A stretch of DNA of 64,000 bases, taken from the NCBI RefSeq assembly GCF_016801865.2, contig NC_068938.1:212749734-212813733 (forward strand), read 5' to 3'. Made by a program: the position numbers and the translations under genes. Each line of letters starts with the position of its first letter. Position 1 is the stretch's first letter. Positions 54,347 through 64,000 of the stretch are shown here, one piece after another. Source of the stretch: Culex pipiens pallens (Eukaryota; Arthropoda; Insecta; Diptera; Culicidae). The notes beneath the pieces were generated by a model. The model saw only the letters and a list, made by a program, of their open reading frames with translations. It was not told where the DNA came from and did no database searches.

Positions 54347-56811
54347 TTGAGAAGTGTAAAAAGAATTTCCAGAAGTAGCTTGAAACAAATTTTGAAAATT
54401 TTAAACGTTAATAACAATCTTTAGAAAAACGTTGAGGCATGTTTTATGCTCATAAAGACATTGAAATTACTTTACCTTATATTTTTTGGAAGTAAATAAA
54501 AATTAATAAGCTAAAATAAAGTTATTTCAAACATTGACAGCAATAAAAAATTAAACTGAGGTACAATTGGCAGAATTGAAAGCTAGTAAATTTTCTGTCA
54601 GTAAATGAAGCTGTAAATTGTTGTTAAATGGTATGCCATCACTTCAGCAACCATCCATATTTTTGCTTCCCCCGTGGGTGCGCAAGGATCCATCCCAACA
54701 TTTGTAAATAATTACTGACAGGAAATTCACGAAAATTCAATTCTATCGACTGTAGCATGTTCAATGAGCTCAGATCTGTCATACCTTGAAGAACCTGAAG
54801 CGTTTACTGAAATCATCTTTGAAAATGACGAGTAATGTAAAGTATGAAAAAATTATTTAATTTTATCAACGTCCTCTTTTTACGGTGGAAATAAATTTTA
54901 AGAATGAGTTGTTTAAAATAACCTGGTTTTGAAAGCAGAACACAAAAATGTTAATGAATTCATGTGTAAACGTTTGTACTGATTAAAACGAATTCTTTGT
55001 TGTATTTACATGTATTCCTTGTCAAAATATATTTTAAAATAAAAAAAACTTTTTTGCTTGTATGCATAGTTTAACAACAAATTTGTAGTTAAGTCACAGT
55101 TTTCATAAATGTAATCAATGTTCAAATACCTTCAACATCAAAAACGAATGCAAAACATTTCCTTTCCTATCAGAAAACAACCCTAAAGCAAAAAAAAAAA
55201 CAGTTTGATAACAAAATTTGCCCAACTTTTGTGTGTAATTCGTTTCTCTCCTGGCCACAAGTCGTCCCAAAATCGAGCAGCAGCAGCATCGGGATCATTT
55301 CTGGCCGTGGAGACACAAACCGGAGGAAAATATGGTCGAGCTGATTTTCTTTTCTTCAGTCCTCGTCGGTGTCCTTTCACTTGTAGACGGGAGTCATCTA
55401 GAAGGAAAAGTTTATCTACCGTGGCTGCTGCTGATGCTGCTCCTGCCACCCAGGAGTGAAGGATAGAGCACACTCATTTGATCTTGTTAGGACTTTTTTT
55501 TCGTTCGCAAGTTTTCCCGTGATGGCAGATCGGGGACGCATTGAAATTTAAATTGTTCCAACTCTTGATATTGAAATAGTTGTGTGAACTGATGCAGCTG
55601 CGTGAAAAAAAAAAGATTAAAACGAAATTTTTTTGAGCTCAGTTATGCTTAAAGCTTACAACGCAAATGCGCTATTTACAGCGTGGTGAACACGTTTAAA
55701 ACCGCTGATTAAGCGGATTTCGATATATATATGGAAGCAACCAATTAAAAATCGATTCAAACAAACCAAACCATCAGCCATATTCTCACCCGCGCTGGGC
55801 AACACACACACACAGAATCAGCTTAACGTAAATCCAATCACTTAATGAGTAATTGGTTGAGGGGTGAGAACTTTACTAGTAGCGTGAAACCACCACACTG
55901 GTAATTACCAGCTGGTGGGGAAATATTTTTCACACATTAACGCTTCGATGATGATCGATAATTTAAAGTGGGCAAAATGTTGCACACCCTGAACGAGGCA
56001 TGAATTTTATTAATTTTTAAAGTCAATGGTACTTAAAATCTGCAATGCATATATGTTAATAAAGTGGTTGAATAAATTTATGGAAAGGTTCCGCTTTCAA
56101 ATTGATGCTATCCATCACCGATTTTATTATGTAAATCTTTCATATGAACCCCGCCACGAAAATCCAACTCGATTTTTTAACCATGCAAACCTCGACCTCC
56201 GGAATGTGCCCTCCATAATTCAGTGGCTCAAAATATATTGCTGAAAAAAATCGTCTCCAACGCAAGTTTATGAGATCATACGAGTTATGATACGTGACTA
56301 GTTTTGCTGAGATAAGGTCGAACGGAAAGTGGAAACTGTTCTTGAGAATATCTAAAGGATGTGGCGGAAAAGTTGCTAAATTGAGTCATTTTTTAAGACT
56401 GAAGTTTGTTGGTTTGAAATTTAAGATTTCTAGAAAAAAGACCCTAAATATATTTTTTTTTATCATTTAAACATTTAGGAATTTCATCTTGGATGCGTTT
56501 TGTAATAATTACTTTATTTTATACAGAATGTCAGATCAGGAAATTCAACAAAATAACTCTATTGAGAATATCAAATTGTTTTACTATTGGATCTGAGAGT
56601 TTTACAAAATCAAAGAAACTTTGGTGAATTTTCTGGCCTTTGTAATAAATTTGTTTTTAAAATTTTAATTACAAATTTTTGAATTATCAAAATCATTATT
56701 ACAGTTAACGGCTCAAGCATTTTGAAATTTGGATTGATTTTTTATTTTTCAACAGAAAATTGAGCATTTTTTGGTTTGTGGTTTAAATTTAATTCATTAC
56801 AATATTTTCTG
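54347..56811. other. Non-coding stretch with a small CAG/CTG patch
   Basis: Positions 55280-55450 are GC-richer, with CAGCAGCAG and CTGCTGCTGATGCTGC. Frames over it occur on both strands (84-96 codons) without domains. I see nothing else. Confidence 0.5.
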
Positions 56812-57640
56812 TACCGGGCTGACATTGAGAGCATTTCATTTTTTTTTCAATATTATTCAACCGGTCTCTTGAAGTTTGTACAAATAAGTTTTTTTTTCAA
56901 AAAGTGCGTTAAAAAATCGCTGAAAATTGTTATCTAAAAACTGGGGTGACTTTGATAGTCACTGTGTTTCTTTAAAAAAAAAACAGTCTTGAAATGAACA
57001 ATTTTAATTAATTACTTCGTAATGATCATTAGTAAGTTTTCTTTTAATATTTCATTAGTAAATTTATAATTCCGGTAATGTTTGTTTAACTTAGTTCATT
57101 CACTTTTAATTCAATTTATATAAATTCCTGAATTGATCAAATTCATTGGAAGTTGATATTTTTTAAACTTAATTTTTGTAACCACCAAAACCGATCAAGC
57201 AGCATGATTCAAACTTTTACCAAATATAATTAAATAATGGTTCAACTGTATATGCCTAAGAATCAGAAGAATTTTTTTAAATTATGTTTCAATTTCACCC
57301 AAAACTGCTCAGAATCTTATTTTAGCTGTGTAAGTGTGAAATTATCCACATAATCCGATAATCCAATATTCGTTTTTCGAATCCAACTTATTTTCGATGT
57401 GGTAAAAAATTACACTTTGAATGTTTTTAAATAGTTCGAATTAGCAATATTTTAAGTTTTGTTTTTTGTTTTTTTAAAGTTAAAATTAACTTTTTAAAAT
57501 ATTTTCAATACAACTTCATGAAATACTTTGACCTTCTACTTTCTCCACCAAGTTCAGTTTGATTCTATGCCATTTTGTATTTGATTCTTATTTTATATTT
57601 TACACTAATAAAAATCAACCTATCTATATCACCCCAGCTA
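56812..57640. mobile_element. Degraded relative of the 3157-4332 element
   Basis: The left end TACCGGGCTGACATTGAGAG and then ATATTATTCAACCGGT align with 3161-3220. The right end TATATCACCCCAGCTA is the counterpart of the terminal repeat. An internal AACTGGGGTGACTTTGATAG lies near 56940. The GC-richer core of the 3157 copy is absent, which supports the idea that the core there is an acquired segment. Confidence 0.65.
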
Positions 57641-58940
57641 TAAATGTCACCATGGTGATTTGAAATTTAGTTTTTTTTCCTAAAAATAAATGCCTATTTT
57701 AAATAAAAATCAACATTTTTGTAGCTCTTTTTGATGTTAAAAACAATTATTAATAGTTTTTTTTAAATGAACTGTTCACGATTTGCATTTTCATTGCAAA
57801 TTTTATTTTATTTTTATTTCTCAACAAATAAGAGGGCAGCAAAAATTATTTACTACATTTGAAATCATAGAACAAAAAAAATGTAAAATTAATTGTAACT
57901 ATTCAGAATAGATTTTACGCTGATTTATGTATTTTAAACAAAAAAAAAAAGACTTTCTAATATTTTAACAAATTTTGAATTTTGGAATTTCGTGTAAATG
58001 ACGTAAAAGGAAAAAAATATATTTTCATTAATTCATTGATATTATCCAAATTTTTGATGGAAGTATTACAGAAAATTCAAATATCAGGCATGACAGTTGA
58101 AATTCATTTTTTTATTTGTTTGTCCCCTCATGATCTCCACCATAGCTGATGGACAAAAACTTTTAATAACATTTGTAGCAGCCGAACAAAACAACGATAG
58201 TTTATGTAACAAGTAAGAAAATGGTTGTGTAGAGTTTGATAAATATGAAAAAATCAACCTCAATTAACCTGGCCCACTGGATGATTTTTTGTGGCCCGCG
58301 GACCCATGTAAAATCATGTAAAATGGCCCCTTAACCACCTCTTAAGTAATTTTTTAAATTTTGCTTCAGAATTAAGGTTCATTTTAAACTTTTTTATGCT
58401 AATCTTTTTTTCATTTTTTGTTAATCAAATACAAATGATTAATCAACATTTTGATCCCCATTTTAGAACACAAATACTTTGTTCAAAATCACACAATTTC
58501 ACACGTTTCAATGTGATGTGAGTGAAACTAATAAATAACGTCAAACCTTTCATCAAACAATTTTTGAAGTATTCATAAAATGTTCAAATTTGACTTAATT
58601 GCAAATCTGTAATAATTGCAAAAATATCAATTTAAAGTGCAATCTTCTGCGTTTAGAATCATCTAAACATGTTTGGGTTTAATTAATCAATTTAAATTTT
58701 AGTGAATTTTAGATGAATTAATGTTACTTTACAGATGCTTAAAACATTTTGCAATTTTTTTTTATTGAAATTTTAAAATTCTAGCTTTCAATGATTTTTT
58801 ATTAGTCACACTTAATTTTCAAATGCCTTAAACAATAAAATCAACAATACCTATGGAAAAATGCGATTTTGTGTTTTCTATAATTATATACTTAGAAAAA
58901 TGTTCAAAAAAATAAAGGAAATTAAAAAAAAATCAACTTG
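57641..58940. other. AT-rich spacer, nothing recognised
   Basis: Simple AT-rich DNA with no frames of note and no bounded repeats. Confidence 0.5.
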
Positions 58941-58944
58941 TAGA

Positions 58945-59765
58945 TGAGCAGTTCTCTCAGATTTCAGTCATTCATTTTTTTGTATTTTTTAATTTGACTG
59001 AAACTTTTTTGGTGCCTTTAGTATGCCCAAAGAAGCCATTTTGCATCATTAGTTTGTCCATATAATTTTCCATACAAATTTGGCAGCTGTCCATACAAAC
59101 ACGATATATAAAAATTCAAAATTCTGTATCTTTTAAAGGAATTTTCTGATCGATTTGGTGTCTTTTGCATATGAACTACACTGAAAAAAATGATACACGG
59201 TAAAAAATGGTGATTTTTTGTTTAATTTTTTGTCACTAAAACTTGATTTGCAAAAAAACACTATTTTTAATTTTAATTTTTTTTATATGTTTTAGAGGAC
59301 ATAAATGCCAACTTTTCAGAAATTTCCAGAATGGGCAAACAAACTTTGGCCGAGTTATGAGTTTTTGAATCAATACTGATTTAAAAAAAACGAAATATCG
59401 GTCGCAAAAATTTGTCAACTTCATTTTTCTATGTAAAATCAAATTTGCAATCAAAAAGTACTTTAGTGAAATTTTGATAAAGAGCACCGTTTTCAAGTTA
59501 AGGCCTTTTTTAGGTGACTTTTTTTTAAAAATAGTCGAAGTTTTTCATTTTTTTAAATTAGTACAAATGTTTGGCCACTTTTGAAAAAAAATAAAATTGA
59601 AAAGCTGATAAAATTCTCTATATTTTGCTTTTTTTGAACTTTGTTCATACGACCCTCAGTTGCTGAGATATTGCCAAGCAAAGGTTTAAAAACATGAAAA
59701 TTGATGATTTCCAAGTCTAACCCAAACAACCCACCGTTTTCTAATGTTGATATCTCAGCAACTTA
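58945..59765 (+). repeat. Single left arm of the 1.94-kb foldback family
   Basis: It matches 40291-41130 in order: GCAGTTCTCTCAGATTTCAG, GGTGCCTTTAGTATGCCCAA, TTGGCAGCTGTCCATACAAA, GACATAAATGCCAACTTTTC and TCTAATGTTGATATCTCAGC. Several small deletions are present. No right arm follows. Confidence 0.85.
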
Positions 59766-62700
59766 ATGTTAAAATATGAAGATTCATATTCCAGTAGTAC
59801 TCAAAAACGTTAAGAACCACTTACCCAGAATTGTTTTCAAGAAAATTTTCTTCCTCTTCTAGGAAAAAAAGTGAATCAATACCGGGGTAAAGCAAACAAG
59901 AGCTGTTTAACATTTTAGAAACACACAGAGATATCTGATTTATCAGTAGACAAGAAGCTCATCCGTTTTTTAACCTTCCCCGCCCCCAGGCATGTCTGCT
60001 GTCTACCGACTGGTTTCCCTTTCCGTTGCTGCTTCTGAGATACTGCAGATCTTGGTAATCATTTCTTAGAAATGAGCTTGCTTTTTCTTGAGAAATGGAT
60101 TTTACCATTTTTGTAGCAATGAAGTTGTTAGGAATTTTGATTTAGAATCATTAAAATTTAAAAAACGTGTTTTTTTTAAATTAACTGATAGGTGAGATTT
60201 AAAAAACTGACCTTTCAACAGAAAAAATACTCAATTTAAGAAGCAGATAACGAACAAAGTGCAACCACCGTGAATCCCATTTCAAATTGGGGACCAACCT
60301 GGGCCACTGACTGCTGCGCTCGGGATGCAAGGTAAATAATGCAATTTCCTTTCAATCAGGTATCGGTTTCCCAAAAGAGGCATCCCACCCTCTTTTGCAT
60401 TCAACCGGTGATAAAGGTGCTTTTATGGGGTTTCTCTGTGGTTCAGTGTACAACAGATTGAGTGGAAGAGGGACGTCCCTAAATTACTTAAAAATAAAAA
60501 ATGTAAATAACAAATAAGTAAAAGTTAAGATAAGTTACGACAAATGCATTTTTCTGGAAATGTTCGCAGTTTACGAACATCCTTCAGCCCATGAAGATGC
60601 TCACAAAAAATGTAGATACATCTCAGCAAAAAAAAAGCCAATAAAGCCAAGTCCCAATCTCCACACATTATCGTTTGAATCCTTGGATGGTTACTCAAAC
60701 ACAATAGCTTTATTTTTCACTGAAACGAGCTTTCAATCAAATCAGGTCAGTCTCGTTTGACCCAGTCCATGAATCAGAATTATTTTTATGCTGGATTTTT
60801 AAAGCAATTTTAGTGTTAGAATAACAATTATTTCCATTTATTTAAAAAAAAAGTCTAAGTTTTTAAACAATCGAAATTTGTAAAATTATCAGCATCACGG
60901 TCGTGTCCATGGAACCACATACAATCAATTTTCATAAAAATGTTGCGAACCTCATCAGCGTGCCAACCTTGGAAGTACTTTTTGTTTGCAATTTTCCGAA
61001 CAAAAAAGGCATTTCCGCCATTTCACCGTAATCCGAAATTTAAATGTTGCATCATCATTGCGGTATCAAAAGCCGCTTTTCCGGGCGCTATATTTGCTCA
61101 ACTGATGCTTTTCGCAGAAATTTCCCGCTTTCTGCCAGCCTCAGAGAGCGAGAGTGAAAAAAGTTCATCAAACGCCAACCGGCCAGAGTGTCCTGTGTAA
61201 CATAATAATTCCATCCTTTTGTCCCGGACGCGACAAACACACGAATGAAAAATCACACACGTGAAAGCTTCAAAGGGAGTTTAAAGTTACACAAAAGCTC
61301 ACCCACCCACTCCGAGCGGCGTAATCCGACCGGGCTCGGCCAGCAGGCCAGACAGGAATTTCTCCGTACCAAACCACAATGGCTGTGAGGCTGCTGCTGC
61401 TGCAGAAGAGAGGAACACGATGATGACGATCCGACCAGGAGCTGACGATGAGGATGACAAAAGCCTGAGCACTTTTGCTAGTGTAACGGATTAAGCGGTG
61501 AGTTGATGGAGAGGATTCTTGACGAAAAATGTATATTTTTTTATTTTTAACGATTTTGTGAATGATAAAATTTTAATACATTCCTGCATTCTGTAAAACA
61601 AATAACTGGAGTTTTCGATTAATCAATTTTTATGAATTGCGTGGATGTTGATAATATAGGTTGATTTTTTTTTTTAATTTTTGATGAAATTTTCAATCAA
61701 TAAAAAAAATAAAAATACATAACAAATTACTCATTTAGAGATAAATTGAAATGAGATCTTTGCCCTTTTGAGGGAAATATTAGCGATAAAACAAAATTCT
61801 TCTAATTTGCTGCTGCTTAAATTGCTTAAAGTTATTCGACAAAAAAAATCAGTATTAAGTCAGTCGTTACAAGTAATCCGATTCTCGATTGCTATCGAAT
61901 GAAACCATGTCAACTTTTTAAATCGTGGCATGATTCTTAATTCGGTTAAGATAATTGTATTATGTTCATCGATTTATTGGTAAAATGTAGATTTTTTTTT
62001 GTTTTTTTTTTTTAACAATTTTGAACAAAAAATAATAATATCCTTTTTTGTGTAAATGTATTCTTTCTAATGCAAATAATACGGGTCAGGATGGAGTTCA
62101 ATTGTTAAGGTCACTCGTGTTTTATTTTCATATTTGTATTATTAGGATTTAAAAATAAACTAATTCTTCAAACTAAGCTTCGATTTCGATTTCATTTTTT
62201 CGAGGATTACATACCATATAAATTTTTTACAGTAAAACAAAAAAGAAAGTTTCCACTATAAGAATACTGTAAAATTTGGCAACTTTTCCAGCATGAGAAA
62301 TTGTTAGAAAATATGTAGTTATTCTGAAATAAATCCTTTGATTATTTGCTGTTTTTGAAAAGAGAGGATTTTTTTTTTCTTTTGGTTTTTATGAACAATT
62401 TTTGTATTTTTATATGTTCGAGTTGTTTGAAAAGGAGGACATGAAAAGTTCTATAGAATATCATATTTTTTTATATGAAAAAAGTGTTGAATAATAATTT
62501 CTGTGAGTTTTTGCAATGTTTCCTAGATGAACGGGGTTTTCATGTGTTTCGGTAAGAATAAGATGGTTTGAAAATTGAATTTAGTGCGTGTTCAATCGTT
62601 GCTAAAATGTGTGTTTCTCTTCTTACTTAATTCTGGCTTTTTGATTGAGCTTCCAGAAAAAAATTAAAACATAAAATTACACTTGGTATAAATTTCAAGT

Positions 62701-64000
62701 AAGCATTTGATAAATCATTACATTTAGATAAAATGATTAAAAAGGTATGAACACTAAATATATTTCAATAATGATTTGTTTACTAAAAATCTATCAATGC
62801 ATTTCAACATGACATTTTCTCTGCGATTTATTGATAAATCGGTCGATTTCTTGATTTTTTTATGTTGAAATTTTATGAACCATTTCAAGTAATTGGTTCG
62901 TTCATACAAGCCTCCCTACAATATTGGCAGATTTCTATACAAAAATGGTATGCACATATTTGAAAATCTGTATTTTGATAAGGAATTATCTGATAGCAAG
63001 GTTTTGGTGGTAATGAGAACAATTAAGAAGAACACGTTGTTTGTTTTGCTTCAAATAAGTTTTTCAATCATTTCTTAAATCATTCAAATTATAGATTTCT
63101 AAAATTTTGAATTAATTCTGATTGGAGATGTGTAAAAATAATTCCATTGAAATTTTAAAGTTTTTTTTAATTTTCTGCCCCTTGATTATATGGACCATTT
63201 TTGCAGGGGGGAGGAGAGTGACATAAATTTTAAAAAATATTTGCAACGGTCTTCTAGAAAAATTTAAAAATAAATAATATCGGTTGAACACTGTGAATTT
63301 TTGAAAACTTATTTTAACTGCAAATGCTCGATATTTCAACTAATTTAACTGTATTTTGGTTGATAAGAACATAAAACAAAAAATAGATTTCCACACCAAA
63401 TGATAATTTTTTAGGATTTTAATTTGTTTTAAGGATGTCAAAACATTACAAGAAGCTAATTAAAAGTTTAAAATTTAAAATTTCCTAGTGAAGTGCTCCC
63501 GATTTTATGAATTTAGGACCTACTCATATATGTCTTTTGTTACAACATGCTTCATTTTGTCAAAAAAACTTTAAATCATGTTAATCCCTTCAGTGTTGAG
63601 TAATTAAAAAAAATTAAACAAATTAAAAAAATATTTTGAAAAAGCTAGTATCGGTTTGGAAGCTTGATTATGTGGTCAACCTCAACCAACCAAATAAAAT
63701 TTCATTACTAACTTGATTGGAGCTATCAAATAAGTACATCTGTTTTGATTTTTGCAGCTGTAATAAGAGAATTACTCGAATAAAAAGATAATCTCTCCAA
63801 TAGATCTAATAATAACGCATGATCTACAAAAAAAACAACAAATTTTAATATAATGTTCAAGTTAATAGCAATACAGTTCAATCGATTTTCCGAAGATTTT
63901 TATGGGACTTCGGATAATCGAATCATGTTAAAAAAAAATATTTTTTGTTTTTTTTTATTTGCTCTGTTTTGACATCACATTCGAGATCAGTGACTACATT
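59766..64000. other. Non-coding stretch with minor relics
   Basis: Positions about 62885-63020 carry a weak single-arm relic of the foldback family (TTGGCAGATTTCTATACAAA, AAAATCTGTATTTTGATAAGGAATT). Positions 61390-61403 hold a CTG run. A 4-kb AT-rich remainder shows no gene or bounded repeat up to the window end. Confidence 0.5.

Overview
The window is non-coding, repeat-dense, AT-rich animal DNA. It is most likely from a culicine mosquito, probably Culex. The evidence is a Jockey-clade LINE, tRNA-derived SINEs whose head and tail segments resemble Culex SINEs, and many small inverted-repeat DNA transposons with TA, TTAA, TAA/TTA or 8-bp target duplications. I recognise no host protein-coding gene, rRNA, or functional tRNA. 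Almost all long open frames are chance frames in low-complexity DNA, such as those in the 9-bp array at 13.2-14.3 kb and the 7-bp array at 34.6-36.0 kb. The window could be intergenic or inside one very large intron.

Layout, left part (1-25 kb). Two TA-flanked elements lie at 1601-2532 and 3157-4332, and a TTAA-flanked element at 5331-5970. A composite SINE at 8967-10610 is split by a hAT-type element (9094-10247) with a perfect 8-bp target duplication. A PIF/Harbinger-like MITE follows at 11554-11816, then the 9-bp minisatellite. A 2.35-kb element (14394-16740) carries ~165-bp internal repeats and has a long foldback inside it. Smaller MITEs and SINE relics follow.

Middle part (25-43 kb). 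It holds a PIF-like MITE (25751-25904) and a 512-bp MITE (26404-26915) whose reverse-oriented sister lies at 53272-53777. There is an element with a central hairpin (29734-30316) and an array of ~128-bp repeats (30.8-31.3 kb). A TA-flanked element at 31760-33328 contains an exon-like segment with canonical splice sites. The 7-bp array, a foldback with ~210-bp arms (38015-38835), a palindromic array of the same ~128-bp repeat (39.2-40.03 kb), and a near-perfect 1.94-kb foldback with 8-bp target duplications (40289-42231) complete this part.

Right part (43-64 kb). A nearly full-length Jockey-like LINE lies on the minus strand (43941-49589) with a 13-bp target duplication and a poly-A tail. It is dead: ORF2 has a frameshift between endonuclease and reverse transcriptase, and ORF1 is split by a 1.2-kb element (47188-48405). 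That inserted element carries a gene-like cassette: a 5' leader, a 74-nt intron with canonical ends, a short ORF with an early stop, and a polyadenylation signal. Further right are a second copy of the ~165-bp-repeat element (50167-51100), an old hAT-like element holding a nested MITE (52561-54346), a degraded copy of the 3157-4332 family (56812-57640) and a single arm of the 1.94-kb foldback (58945-59765).

The most interesting signals are the two elements that appear to have captured exon or gene pieces and the set of long foldbacks. If transcribed, the foldbacks would make long double-stranded RNA. The nesting gives a relative chronology of insertions.
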